Below, piece by piece: positions 47,014-61,170 of a stretch of 64,000 nt of DNA. The DNA is from Anoplolepis gracilipes (Eukaryota; Arthropoda; Insecta; Hymenoptera; Formicidae), in assembly GCF_047496725.1 (NCBI RefSeq), contig NC_132973.1, positions 11,170,233 through 11,234,232 of the forward strand, read 5' to 3'. The translations under genes were made by a program, and so were the position numbers. Position 1 is the stretch's first letter. Every line of letters begins with the position of its first letter. The notes under the pieces were generated by a model, which did not search any database, was not told where the DNA came from, and saw only the letters and a program-made list of their open reading frames with translations.

Positions 47014-47984
47014 GCAAATTTATCAGACCGTAAACTTGTATTTAAACATCCTGTTATTGTAAACTGTTCAGTTTTTTACATATTTACCTATAAAATTATA
47101 ATTATACATGTCGCCACATTTATATCTACAATACGAATAATACGAAGCAAATGGTTTACTATTATTTTTACAGAATCGTACATGTGTTTATCTTGTTTAT
47201 CTATGTTTAAATCTTTTAATATCTTAAATGTAATTAAAGTTGGCTTTATCTCGTTCTTCTACTTACTTCATGTATTTTTTGCAATCTGATTTCTGAGACA
47301 GAGTGTCTAATCAAATCTTGTAAAAATATTCCCTGAAAATTTCCTGATCTTTCAGGGATATTTTTATTCAAAATTTCAAGTAAAGAAAATATTTAAAAGA
47401 ACTTTTTGGGTGCAACTTTCTATATAAAATAAGTTTTTTTATTGTATACTTTTATTTTCTAATATTCTTTCTACTCGTACCAAGGAAAAACACAGAGCCT
47501 TAAGTTTCCAGTTCAAATTGCTTTTGTAAATGCACTGAAAAAAACTGAATAACTTTCGTAAAATATGTAAATATTTTTTACTGGTATAAAAATTTGTTAT
47601 CACTAAAAATTATAATAAAGAATATTAATATATTCAATATTTTTTGGAGACATGTGGAATATATAAACAAAGATAAATATATGTTTTAAATAAAGCATAA
47701 TTTATTTGGTTTATCGACTTTTATAACACGAGCAAAATATCAAAACACATTTTTTTTGCAATTCCCTGAGAGTCTAGAAAAAAAGAAAATGCATAAAATT
47801 CCTTAAGAGAGGAATTCGGTTTAGAGGCCAGATTTTTAGGCTTTTTTTGCAAATTTTTCATAAAGGACGGATAAGATCAATTAAAATAAAAGTTTTTTCT
47901 ATTTGTTAAGCAACTTTTTAAGTATCTTTTAAAATTTTTTTTATTGAAAAATTCCAAGAATTCTATACGGCCGCAGTTATTATC
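46680..47984. other. AT-rich spacer
   Basis: No gene seen. It includes a (GA)n run at about 46973-47009. Confidence 0.45.
46973..47009. repeat. (GA)n microsatellite
   Basis: A GA run with one AAG interruption near its start. No coding meaning. Confidence 0.9.
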
Positions 47985-48370
47985 GTTATCAGGCTGCGCG
48001 AAAAGAAGGTGACAGACGTGACGGCGACGGCGACGGCGACGGCGACGATGACGTCGCGCTGACCGCGTGCGTGGAGCGCGTATGCGCGTCGCGTTACGCG
48101 ATTTGCGCAAACGTCTTGATCGCGGCTCTATCAGGCGAGCATGGAAGCGGTGGAAGCAGCAGCGGACGAGAGCCGGGTCCGCGTATACACACGTATATCG
48201 CGGGCCGCGTACACGCGTGCGTGTCCGACACGCGCGGGTGCGCACACCGCGTATTCGCGTGTCGCCCTTGGCGACTTCTCGCACCGAGAAACTGCAACGC
48301 GATGCGATACGATGCGGTTCCCCCTGTTGCGCCTGTGATCGATACGAGAGGCGCGAGTTCCCTTACCGGA
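47985..48370. promoter_or_regulatory. CpG-rich block with GACGGC repeats, possible promoter
   Basis: The segment starts with about four GACGGC units (48019-48045) and continues with alternating CG/CA/CGTG-rich sequence such as TACACGCGTGCGTGTCCG. Overlapping Arg-rich frames on both strands come from this composition. It stands alone in AT-rich surroundings, which fits a promoter or exon 1 of an unseen gene, but no start codon or splice donor can be chosen. Alternating purine-pyrimidine runs could favour Z-DNA. Confidence 0.3.
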
Positions 48371-48742
48371 AGCGTATGTTTTTCATCTCTCACTCCACAT
48401 TATTATAAACATCAGTTTTCATTTTTAAACGAGTTTTGTGTATACGAGATATACGGATAACAATGCACATAATAATGCGCAGTACTTTATATAATGTTGT
48501 CTCTTATATAATTTCATTTACTGCGAGACGACGAGCTGTTAAAGAAATTTATCTCACAAAAATAGGGATATAACGTTACTGTTTTAATCATTAATTTTTT
48601 TAATTGTTTAAATTATTAATAAATTATTAAAAATTCCATATTCAGATACATATACATGCTTGCATATAATAAATTATTATCTTCTCGATGAATTCAGTTT
48701 TCTCTATACATATAAAAAATGTTTTGTCTAACAATAAGTCAA

Positions 48743-48780
<38 letters not shown>

Positions 48781-51078
48781 GTAATCTCTCTCTACAAGAA
48801 AACATTGTATAAAAAAAAAAAAAACAATAATTAAAAATATTTTTGTCGGCCTGCGGTTGACCTAGTTTATAATTTAATTGGCAGTTAATCTATTAAAAAT
48901 AATAAAAGTTAATTGTGTGATATTTTGCATAAAATATTTAAATAAAAATACATACGCGATACATGTATCGAGAATATATCTATCATGCAAATATATTAGA
49001 TAGAAAAAAAAAAAAGAGAAATGTATAACAACTTTGAATCATTAAATAATACAGTAAGTTTTATACGCCAACTTTTTTTGATAAAAATAACATCTTGACT
49101 CTTTTACGTCTCGGGATAAATATAATATGCATCCCCTTTTTATTTGGCGGCTCGGCAAAATAAATGTTGCACCTTGCAAGACGAGTAAGCGGAACGAAAT
49201 CTCGGCTTTTGCGAGAGGCCACTTTGTACGACACAATGCGGCTGAAAAATACGCAACGCGGTAAGAATCCTGAAACGGCCCTGAACTCGATACACGGCGC
49301 TGAACGAACGATTTCGTTGTCATTATAAAGCCATTACCGCCGCCGTTGTTGCGTTAAAGCGTTGCGCAAATAGCGCGCGGCGATAAATTAATGTCATCAG
49401 GGACGTAGGAATTTTCGAGCTTTCCCGCGCGTCGCGCATTTTGCAAAAAACCTGTTGCGCGCATGCTACCCTGTTACGCGTGTAACAATGTACCAACAAT
49501 TGTAACTCCCTCCCGGGCGGATAGTCCGCCCTCCCCCCCGTATGTGCGTGAGAGTTGAAAATAATGTTAAACAATCGCACGAGTACGATGTAACGTGAAT
49601 GCAAAAAGGGTAGAAAATAAATTTCTTGCGTTCAAAAAGCTTTCGACAGGTGCTGTAAATATTGTATTATGTAATTAATTATTGTCGGGGGAATAAATGA
49701 CAAAGCTTACTCGCATTACGAATGAAAAAGATGTAAGAATATTTGCAACATATATAAATGAAAAATATTTTGTAATATTGTATAGTCTTGTACAATCGTA
49801 GTCCTTATATATGCAACAATCCATCAGATAACACTTTGTCATATGAAAATTAAAATTACATCGCAATGACATTGCAAATTGAATCACTGTTTATTCTGCA
49901 CATATCAATATACAGTGTGTAGACTGATAGACTTGAGTAATATCGGTTGGTTTAAATTTTGCGAAATGTACATGACATTTGTCGCAACTGACAGCCGATA
50001 TAATAAACAAATAAACAAGTTAAAAGCAAGTAAGATCAGAAAACTTGTTCAAAATAAATAATAAAGAATAATAAATTAATTTAAAAAAATTAAATTTTAT
50101 AAACGTAATTTAATAAAAAATAAACAATATAAATAAAGTAATAAATTGAGAAAATAAAAGAGGTAAGTAAAACAAACACGTTTTAAGAAGATTAATATAT
50201 AGCGTGATATGACACTTGAAATGAAAATTATATAAACAATAAATAATAAAGTTAATAAACTATGGCAGCTATCAGGCGCTTTATCTATCTATGTATCGTT
50301 CTTTAACTACGTGTTTCCCTGATGATTTCTCTTCAGGGCTGATACCTACGCACGCCTACGCATTTCGAAACGAGGATACGCTAGACAGGTAATTCCTCGC
50401 GGCTCCCTCGCTTGCTTTTCTACCCTCTTGCAATAACAAATCGCGCATACGTCGCGTGCACAAAGAGTTCTCGCCTACGCTTGCTGCGCTCGCGCGCTCG
50501 ATTATACCTTATTTATGAAAGCAAAACGCTCGCATGTTTATTTTTTCTAATTCGACAAACGAGAGACACGGTCCTCCGGAAAAATAGAATTCCCCGATCA
50601 AATTTCATACGGCATTCTGCGATTTATTGAAGGGATAATTTGAAATTTTCAAATAAGTTAAAATTTTACGTATATAATTGTAAAATTTATTTTTGCGCGT
50701 AGAAGAAAAATTAGAAAGATGTTGTTGCATCTTAAAATATTTGAAAAGCTCTTCTCTTGATATATCGCCTAGATATTCACGTCGTGCAAGAGTACTAATC
50801 TACGAAAGGCAAACGAGACGCAAAAGAGAATTGGAGCGATCGAACGATCGGTATTATATCGGGATATATCGCTCGAGGAGCCTCACACTGAAACGAGATT
50901 GAGAATCGTGACTGGTTAATATGAGCTATCGCGATGCTCGGAAATTTTCGACGAGCTTTGTATCTGCTTTACAATATAATGTTTATCAAATGATAGCGAT
51001 GGAATTTTTCCAATAAATCACTTGGAAAAATACGTAAGAATATCTGTGTGGCTCAAAATCATAGGTACATTTTATATT
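48371..51078. other. AT-rich stretch with no gene seen
   Basis: Includes a (TA)n tract at about 48748-48777, and two moderately GC-rich pieces at 49180-49560 and 50330-50600 with only short unrecognised frames. Confidence 0.4.
48748..48777. repeat. (TA)n microsatellite
   Basis: A clean TA tract followed by CACGTAATCTCTCTC. Confidence 0.88.
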
Positions 51079-51662
51079 ATGTAAACTAGGATATGATGGC
51101 CATGCGGAAAAGATGGCCATAGGCTGTAATTTTTTCAATAATCGCTACATAGTGCGCTTTTTTAGTCGTTATCAAAGATAATCGATATTTACGGTAGTTT
51201 ATGTGCATACATTGTTCGAAATAACGATATTGTGAATCTTATCATATTTTTACTTTTGCCTACCTGCAAAGTTTTTCATGCGTCCACTAAAAACTGTTAT
51301 AACGTCGAATAAATGACAGTTAAGCTATCGTAATCGACGTTAGATATATTATAATGATATGTAAATTGTTATATGATCTATAATTTTTATTTTCGTTTTC
51401 ATTGTTTTTTTATAAATATTATGGCCATCTTCCCGTCACTATGGCCATCTTTTCCTTAAAAGTTGGATAAGATGGCCAATGCTTATGTTGTACTATTTTG
51501 ATAACATAAAATTTTTATTAAATATTTTTCTTTTAATTTCGATAATTACGTAATTTAAGCTTCAGTGAAGATAATATGTCAAACGCTATTAAAAAAATAA
51601 CAGAAATAAAAGTATGTTTTTTGCATTTTAAAAAACTATGGCCATCTTACCTGAGTTTACCC
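51079..51662. mobile_element. GGGTAAACT-type TIR element, copy C (inverted)
   Basis: About 584 bp in the opposite orientation to copies A, B and D. The left end reads GTAAACTAGGATATGATGGCC and the right end GGCCATCTTACCTGAGTTTACCC. It carries an extra internal GGCCATCTTCCCGTCACTAT piece not seen in B, so it represents a longer variant. TA follows the right end. There is no coding capacity. Confidence 0.85.
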
Positions 51663-53166
51663 TACATACATATATGTAAAATCAATCTATTGATTTATAT
51701 TTTATAACATAATATATATTGATTAATTTTTCACAAATATTATTTCTTCTTCTTATATATTTTATAATAATATAATTATCTTATTATATATTTTATAAAA
51801 TATTTATATTATATTGATTAATTGTTATATTAAATATTATTTCTTTTTATTATATATTAAATGTGAATTATATGAAATATACGATGGCTTTAAAATGCAT
51901 GTTGATTGTGAGTAATAACGAGTAGATTTAGTGGGTGAGTGTCCGATCGGAAATGACGCATTTCCGCATAGGACTTTAATTTGCTGCTTTGAAGAAATAT
52001 ATCGAGGAATTACGGGCAAGCGGCGTATTGTGAGCGAGATAAGTTATTCTCGCGCGCGATACGGAGCGGCGAGGTCCTGATTTATCGGGAGTTCTCTTCT
52101 CCTTCTGGGAAAAGATGGGAGCATGTTGCCCGGGAACTCGTGACTCGTTAATCGGTACCATCGTACCATTGGCTATTTTATCCGGTTATTAACCGGCCGT
52201 GAAATGAACGCGGGAATACTATAAATACTTGGGGGATTATCCGCGGAGGAAGTTGTACCGTGGAGCCGGGAATGAAGATTAAAGTCGCGCTCCCAATCTC
52301 GAGATAAGATAGGATTTTGCAATTTAGTCTCTGTTTTATCGGAGCCCAATATGCGTTGCAAATTTTTTTTCCAAGAGAAAGAGAGAGATGGACGATTAGT
52401 TTTATACGAGAATAATTCGTTCGACACAAATAACGGGTGAGATAATAAAGTAGCGCGAATAATGTATTCCGCGACAAGCTACAAAGGAAATGGCAAATTA
52501 ACGAAGAAATTATATGACGACCACAACACGCGATAGAACTCGTTTCCTCGCCACTTGAGCCACGGAAGTGAAAGACGACAGACGACGCGCGCGTTTGCGT
52601 TACGGTTTACGCGACAGTTACAATATCTCGTCGTTGATTTGCATAACACGTCCTCATTACCGAAAAACCCGACGCTATATGTAAAGGTAAGACGCGTTAA
52701 TGCTCTAACATATATCGTGGGATACGTGTCGTGGGATTTTTCGAAAATGCGGAGAACGCGACGACGGAAACACGACGTCGCCGCGTCACGTCGAGGCATC
52801 ATTGTCCCTTCGCTAGCTTAAGGGCTCCTATTATGAGAAGCTAGTGAAAGGGTACAAACAGCCGGTCTGTCGTCTGTCGGAATATGTCTAATGTTCGCGA
52901 AAAAGAAGAAGAAGAAAAAGACAAGGTCGTTATTCTTCGAGAAAAGTATGCGCGATAAATGAAGGGTTCAAGACACGAGTGAGGCAAGTCCATCATTTAT
53001 AAGCTTCGCTTTGAATACAAAGTCGTATTCAAGTTAAACCCTCTAAGTCGACTTGTTTCGTTTACACTGCCAGCTCTTTAAATAGAGTTTAGCTTTTGTC
53101 AAATATAGGTACTACTTTTTTCTCGAAAACCTCTTCTCGTTCTATAATTTTATCTTTTGTGTTATA
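51663..53166. other. Spacer between element copies C and D
   Basis: AT-rich at first, then GC-richer from about 51940 to 52870 with open frames on both strands (up to 107 residues) that match nothing I recognise. No splice context supports an exon. Confidence 0.4.
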
Positions 53167-53633
53167 GGGTAAACTCAGGTAAGATGACCATAGTTTTCTA
53201 AAATGCAAAAAACATACTTTTATTTCTGTTATTTTTTTAATAGTGTGTAGTTTGGCATATTATCTTCACTGAAGCTTTTAAATTACGTAATATTATCAAA
53301 ATTAAAAGGAAATTTTATATTATCAAAATAGTACAACGTAAGCATTGGCCATCTTATCCAACTTTTAAGGAAAAGATGGCCATAATATTTATAAAAAATA
53401 GAACAATTTACATATCTTTATAATATATCTAACGTCGATTACCGTAATAGCTTAACTGTAATTTATTCGACGTTATAACAGTTTTTACTGGACGCATGAA
53501 AAACTTTGCAGGTAGTCAAAAGTAAAAACATGATATAAGATTCACAATATCGATTATCTCGAATAACGTATGCACATAAACTATTGTAAATATCGATTAT
53601 CTTTGATAATGACTAAAAAAGCGCATTATGTAA
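53167..53633. mobile_element. GGGTAAACT-type TIR element, copy D (3'-truncated)
   Basis: It begins GGGTAAACTCAGGTAAGATG after a TA and follows copy B closely to the GACTAAAAAAGCGCATTATG segment, where similarity stops. The last 75 or so bases, including the right inverted end, are missing. It is therefore a broken copy. Confidence 0.88.
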
Positions 53634-54350
53634 AGAAAGAATTTTTTTAGATATTTGTTGCATATAGTATATGATTCGGAATGTTATTATTTCCCTTTTA
53701 TCGTTAGTATATCCATTTTATTCACTTTCACGGTACGTCTCTCGCAAGAATGAAACGCTTGCTCGTTGAGTCGCACGCGAGTATTTCTTTAATAAAGTCG
53801 ATTAAACGAATGCGCCTTTTAGCAATCGCGCCAATTAAGTTTTGAGCCACTTTTAATTGTTTTTAATGAGGCTAAACTCGCCTGTGCTCTACGTCACGTC
53901 GCATAACAATGACTAACGGGTCGCCGCGAGCGTGACTCTATTTCATTTCCTATCGAGTGACCAAGTCGATGACACAATAATCGATCCACGTTCATTCATA
54001 CGTGCATATACAAATTAAAGTGTAATACAATCGATAGTAGAGAAAATCGAGTTTAAAACGTCAAAATTTTTTATCTTTGAACTCATCAAGAGATATTGTT
54101 TAAAAAATATTACTTTTTAAATTACGCTTATCTGATCTCTTCTTCTCTTTCAATAATTTCAGGAATGCAGCCTTTCCTCTGCAAATATATGCACGCTCTC
54201 CTATTTTCTTGAATAAATATTACCTTATACTGAAACGCGTTCCCACTAGTCCCTCGATAACCCTTGTAAATGGACACTCATGGCGCATCTGGACGAGCAA
54301 ATCGACCGGATGAGAATTGCAATGATCACGGTGGTTTCGATTCATCGAAT

Positions 54351-54353
<3 letters not shown>

Positions 54354-54397
<44 letters not shown>
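54354..54397. repeat. (TA)n microsatellite
   Basis: A clean TA tract of about 22 units. Confidence 0.92.
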
Positions 54398-54401
<4 letters not shown>

Positions 54402-55379
54402 AACGTAAACGGAATTGCGCAACGAATCGCGCAATTACAGCGCGAATGAATGTCGGAGAATCAATTAGAAATGAGCGCGACAAAAGAGAAAGAGAAAGAG
54501 AGAGAGAGAGAGGAAGAGAGATGCGATCGACTTAACGCGGCTTCATTAGTTACGCGATAGCAATTACGTGCTCGTTATATCGCGAACGCGGTTATCGACC
54601 CGTGATAGTAATTCCGTAGGTTTTAAATGCCGCCCGACCTTATTTAACGCCGCTTTTATGTCGGCGCCTCTTAATCCGCCGGCTATTTTTAATTAAATGT
54701 TAGTAAAGTCGCCCTTAACACACGAGTGGAAGACTTACACGAGGCGCGTCTTGAAACGCGGGCAATGTTGTAAAGAAAAAGAGAGAGAGAGAGCACGTTG
54801 TATACATATATATAATAATATATTCATTAGAGAGAAAAAAAACAACCGATTAACCGCTAAACCGTTGCTAATTATTTCGTAGAGGTACTCTCCCTCTTCT
54901 TATAATAAAAGAACGATTTATAATCGCATTTCTTACGCCAGTGGAATTAATCGTGAGCGGAATTAACGCTAAACGCAAAGTGCAATTATCGTAATTATCG
55001 AAGGTTAAAGATACTTTTCATTGAAACAAGAGCGAAACATCCGAACAACTTTGGATGTTCAGACAATCAGAATTAATCGTCGAGCATTATCCATTAATCA
55101 TTGGCTATTAGTATTCGTTCGATACGATTTTATCGGAAAAAGCGACGAGTTAAAATTAAAGAGATCTCGGAAGCGTCTCGAGCACGTCTCGACTACCTGT
55201 CGTCAACCGGTTCCGATCGCGATTGACTCCTTGAACTTCGAGATTAGTCATACTCCTGCCGAGAAAAATCAAGAAAAAAAACTTGCTTTTCTCACAAGAA
55301 GGTAATGTTTTCTCGATAATAAAAAATTTTTCTTGACAAAATGCTAAATTTTTCGTGATTCAAAAATTAGATAAATATC

Positions 55380-55663
55380 ATTGAATAATATTAAATATGT
55401 TTTATTTTAAAAAATATATATTAAATATATGTTTAATTAAATATACATATAAATAATATATATGTTTTAATTAAATATACATAGTTTTTAAATATATATT
55501 ATATTTTATGGTTTTTTATATGTTGTATTATATTTATTATATATATATATATATTATATATATTATTATTATTTTTTATTATTATTTTATTATATTTATA
55601 TTTTATTATATTATATATTATATTATTTATTATATTATATATTATTATATTATTATAATATTA

Positions 55664-55721
<58 letters not shown>
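55380..55721. repeat. AT-only low-complexity zone ending in (TA)n
   Basis: More than 300 bases almost without G or C, with TTA/TAT-type near-repeats, ending in a (TA)n tract of about 25 units at 55670-55720. The 121-residue Tyr/Ile-rich frame across it is an artefact of composition. Confidence 0.9.
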
Positions 55722-58700
55722 CGAGAAATTCGGGCATATTTGCGAGAAACTCGAGATTCGTATCTGAATCGCTCCTTTTTATGTCAAGTCTGTCAACCGG
55801 TTTCAAGATAGTCCACCTACTTTGCCAATATATTATAAATATGATCGCAACATATATACATATTTATCAATAATTTTGCTTAAAATATATTGTGCGAGTT
55901 TTTTTTTTGTTATTTCTCAAATCAAGCCGGAGGCATGTGACTATACGAAAAGAATTGAAAATTGCCCGAAGGTCGACTCACCTTCAGATTGACATGCCGT
56001 CCGTCATGTGAATGTCGCCGATGGAAACCTGTCACGCTCGAAAGGATCGTCGACACGATCATGCAATTACATTTACGGACGATCAAGTATATACCGATAT
56101 CGATACATATTTAACACAAAATGTCAAATCGCGACAACTTGGAACGTTTACTTTGAATCGTTGAAAATTGACAAATTTTTCACCCTTGAAGAGATTGATC
56201 TCAGATAGCACTTTTGCACGAAATACGACAGAAATGATTCGCGATCTGTATGATAATCTACGAGACACACTTGACGAAGAGTAGAACCACACTGAACTGG
56301 TGGTTGTCGCGAGTATATCCCTTCTCCGGCTTTTGCCCCCCTTCTTTCTCGTGTCCTTTCTCTTCCTCTCTATCGAGCAACCCTATTTGACCTTTTCTTA
56401 TCCCCTCTTCCGATGGACCTGCTTTGACAGCACGGTAGTCTAATCCAATATTTTTTTTTCATCCTCTTTGAGCGATCTCTGACTAGTGAAAAAAAACTAT
56501 GCCGTACATCTGGATAATAATAAAATAGATAATGTAATAAAGAAATAAGGGAAAAGAAGAAGGGATAGGGTGCATACGTATTTATATTTCAACTCTACTT
56601 TATAGCATGCCTCGAATCCTTTAAAGTGCCTTCTATTTGCGGGTTCTTTCAGCAATTTAAAATCGATATTATTTTTTTATCAGGATCAGTTGTGACAACA
56701 ATATTTATATTTATATTTGTGAATTCTGAACATTCAAAATAATCTTGATAGCACAAACATCTATGGAAGAAAATTTCATTTCGAAATGAAGTCTACTTTG
56801 TGAAATTAATGAAAATTATGCTATTATTTTCTTTGCATCTTTCATTATTTTTTCCATTTTACCTGAGATGTTCTCACAAGTTCTTTAATCTCTAGAAAGG
56901 GTAAAAAATTGCAACCTGTAATATCACTCGCGTTCGGCAGGCGCGAACTGTTTTCCCTCATCTGTAATCTCTCGTTACTTTAACAACGTCGTGTTCGCTG
57001 ATTCTACTAGCGCGAGTTTATGGATTATACGGTGCTTCTTCCCAGCACCATAAAGTCTGCCAGAGGAGATTTGCAGACGCGCGCGTGAGTCACGATACGA
57101 GAAGGAAGCGAGCGAGAGAAACCGCTCGCGTCCTGTATGGCGTAAACGTTAATATCGTTCATTCCTTATGCCTTTTATGATGTGTCGAGGAGTGCAAGGG
57201 CCTTTATAGATACCGTTAACCGCATCCCGCGATAATTTCTCTAATATCTGGTCCTCAATCGTTCTTCCTAAAGCAGAGAGTTCTCGTTTTTTTTATATTT
57301 TCTACGATTCGAGGATTTGTCAAGATCCCGATGAGAGAGACACGGGATCCAAAAAGATCAAGTTTCGTGATCATTGCATCATGTTTGCGAAACTTTTTTA
57401 TCATATTTCAACAGATGCATTTTATTTTACGTTTCAACAGGTACGTCGAGAAGTATCTTTGATAGGCAGAGAGGCGGATTCCTTGCGGAATGCGGTCACG
57501 TTGGGAGCCGAATGTTGTGAGAAAGTCGCCAGGAAGACTTGTATATACCTTGAAAACAGATTGATTTCCGCGGAGTTGAAAAGTTTGCCTCATCTTTATT
57601 CTGCGATTTTCTTATCAAAATTATTATAATGGATATTAAAGATTCACAAATAAAAATTTCAAAATTTAGAATTTTCGAATAAATAAAAAAAAAAATATAT
57701 AATTTCAATTTTAAATTCATGTAAATAAAAGATATTTTAGAGATCCTAATTATCGTCTGTGTGTATATACATAAAAAAACTAATATATTTGTATAAAATA
57801 AAATTAAAATATACATTTACACATATTTTTATTTTATATAATCTATTTTTATTATTAAATTATTCGGACCAATTTCTCTTTGCTAGGTTCGATTACCTTA
57901 TTCAAATTTTTTCAAATGGATATAAAATATCTTAGCATTGAAGATAACTCAATGCCCTCTAAATTAGCAAAATGGAATCGAAATTCACTATCAAGTTTTT
58001 GAAGTTAAAATTAAAAGGACTCATCAATACGTAAATTATGCGGGTAGTCGATGTCACATGTGTAATTTATGCACGCTTCCTATTTTCAGACAATGACGTC
58101 TGTTCGCAGCACTCAGTGTTGCATTCGCATCTTTCGATTCTTTTGTTTGTCTCACGAACATGTTTCCGATGCATCCGCGTGATCGGCGTGACTCGCATCG
58201 CATTCGCCGTATTTTATTGTTTGCAACCTGTTCGAATCTATACTCGAGACATTAGCATTCAAGAAACGAAATTAAAGTGATGAAATTAGAGAAGCTGCTG
58301 TTTTTTATTCTTTTTTTTTATGATACGCACAGTACATGTGATGATTCATGCTGCGTGTTTCACGCACGTGTCACGCATCATGCCACGTGGAAATTTCCCC
58401 AAGCTTTCGCTTAAAACCTTTAGGAATTTCCTTGTTCATATCCTCAAACCAGTATATATATTTTTATTGACTATTAATTAAAAATAGACGAAAAATCTAA
58501 TTTTTATCAAATCGCAGGCACCCTCTAAATACAAACTTTAAACAAAACAGTGAATTTTTTCTGGGATTTTCTTTGCTAAAAAACATGACAGTGTTAAAGT
58601 AAAAGCGTGCAGAAAATAGCGGTAATAGCGGGCGCCAATTTAATGTCTTTCTTTTTATTCGAGAAGCACGTGCTCGGAGAACCAAGTCGTTTTATCTATA

Positions 58701-60835
58701 AAGTCATGGAGAAAACAATTGATATTCAAGGAAACACATGTGTATCGACAGACTTTCTGCACATTGTAGCGTTATGTCCATTGTCGTTTGTATTATAGTT
58801 TCCGTTTCGCATCTTTCTGTCGATAATAAATGAACTATCTAAATCAATTAATCTAATAATAGAGAGGTAATTAATATATATACACATATATATATAAAAT
58901 TTATTTTCAAAATTTTTTAATTCTCTAGAAATATCTAATATTAAAATACTTGAAATATAACGAAACGATTGAGCTAGAGGAGAGAGGAAAAGAGAAAAAA
59001 ATCGCGAGTTTAAAAATTAATTAAATTCAACTGCGATCGCGATATTTATAAATTTGTTCGTGATAAATTTTAATTAAGAGAGTTTACGACAAATGAATAA
59101 ATTAATTATCCGATTAAGTGAGATTAACGACTGCTGCATATTCTTGGCATTGATATTCAAGAACTTTTAATTTATCGCGATGAAAAAACGTCCAAAGTAT
59201 TAACATCTTCCTCTGTCGCGTTGCAAAGGAAATTTTTAATGATTAAGTTGTTAATTAAATACCAAATTTTTTTACGGTCTTAATTAATGAAATATCTATT
59301 CTATAAATATATAACTATAAACGCGTTTTCTTATAATACAATATAATGTTAAAAGTAAATTTTTGATTATTATTAGCATCATTCGCGTAGCGTTAGGTCA
59401 CGTATATCTGTTACTATATACATGTCGTCCACCCACACTGAAAGTTGACAACGAGTAACGCGCGATAACGCCACTTCCGGCAATGGGGACGCAAAATGAA
59501 ACACCAAGCAAAAGAGAAAATTATTATTCCTTCGTCGAGTACAACGCACATATGACTGCGTTTCGTTCACCTGGTATGTACAACACACCTGGTCGGGTAA
59601 CCCTCGCGAAAGAATAATATGATTAGTGTTTAATGAGTCAACATCGAGAATACATTTAAATAATTTGCGACATTTTGTACGTAAACATAACATTAACCAA
59701 ATCATATTGTACAATTAACAACAATAAAATATTATTTCATTTTATTAGGTAAATAATTTTATACAAACGATATTAATTCCAAAATTAGATATAAAATTAG
59801 AATTGAATAATCATACGGATAGCTTTATAAATTTCTCACTCTGGTGCCTCGGTGTCGAAATCCAGAAAATTTACAAATGTGGCCAGGCGTTACTACCACA
59901 AGTTTCACTTTTCCTTTTACGCGTTATTATTATCATCACTTTTGCACGTAAGCGTATGTGTGGGTGGAATTTCCACTTTTTCATGAATCACACGTCGCAC
60001 TTTTTTCCTTCTGTCTATAATTTTTTCCTATTCTCTCTTTCTCTCTTCTATATTAATATTCTTCTTAATATAAATACATAGTTTTAAACTTGTTTGTATA
60101 GTTGAATAATTAAGTTGTTGAGTAATTTGAACTGACAATAAGAAGAAAGCCTTAATTATCTTATTATTGTTAACAATTCTGCCAATCAATGTCATTAACC
60201 GTTTAAACATAAAAAGCTATTTACCTTGTCTGTAGCCAGTTTGACAGACTCACAGTCAGATTCGACATAAAAAATGGAATTCATTTCTCGACGGTACCAC
60301 ATAATTTTCACCTCTAAATAATTTATTAACGTGTTTCAATCTCGTGATTTACGAATTTCTCGTTTAAAAATAATAATAATAATAATAATAAATACACATG
60401 TCACTTAACACTTTACAAATATTTTATTTTAATATTATTCCGCATCACTAATTCCTTTCAATCGCCTTTCGAGAATTAAAAGCTTTATCTTAACGTTGCA
60501 AATCAGTCTATCACTTATGCTTCTGCGATTTATGATTATCTACGAATCAATTATATTTATGTATTTCAATCGCGTCTTTATCTAATCACAGATAAATTTA
60601 TTTTATGTTTTTTTTTCAATCTAATTTTTTTATTATGTAAGTAGCGTATTCTAATAATTAAAAAAACTCTTTAATTATAAGAAAAAGATTTTTCCGGAAA
60701 ATAAAACAAAACATGCTACCGTCACGGTGGTCCCGTGAAAACTGGAAAGCGAAACCATAATCGTGCACCTTCTCCTGTGTGAGTACGTAACGCATGCTCT
60801 CCCTACTCTATCACAAGTAATCTCTCTTCTTTCTG

Positions 60836-60836
<1 letters not shown>

Positions 60837-60872
<36 letters not shown>
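60837..60872. repeat. (CT)n microsatellite
   Basis: An uninterrupted CT run of about 17 units, about 300 bases upstream of the CIMIP2-type first coding exon. Confidence 0.92.
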
Positions 60873-60875
<3 letters not shown>

Positions 60876-61170
60876 CTCCTCTCTTCTCGTCATCCCTATG
60901 CTTCCCTTGTTGGTCGATTATCTCTTTAAACCCGCATTAATTCTTTGTTCATCAAAAGCTACTGCAAAGTCATAACGAGTGAAGTAACTGAGAGTAAAGT
61001 AAGAGTAAAATATCTGAATTTCAGTTGTTTAACAGTATGCCAATTAAATTAATAAGCTAAAGGAAAAATATATTTAATTAAAAGTAGAAAAAAACTAACT
61101 TTTTTGCAAAATTGACAAGTTTTCTCTTTTTCTTTTTTTTTTTCTTTTTTGAAAAAACCAATTTCACAGG

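Larger units (their letters stand above)
53634..61170. other. Gene-poor stretch before the CIMIP2-type gene
   Basis: No gene supported. It contains TA microsatellites (54354-54397 and 55670-55720), a GA run near 54483-54512, a very AT-rich low-complexity zone at about 55380-55720, and an AAT/ATA run near 60370-60390. The short frame at 57440-57629 starts after an acceptor-like TTTCAACAG but has no recognisable family. Confidence 0.4.

Noticed and set aside
47877..48460. Several Arg-rich frames of 65-135 residues on both strands
   Set aside because: They are products of GACGGC repeats and CpG-rich composition.
55508..55873. 121-residue Tyr/Ile-rich frame
   Set aside because: It reads through an AT-only low-complexity zone and a (TA)n tract.
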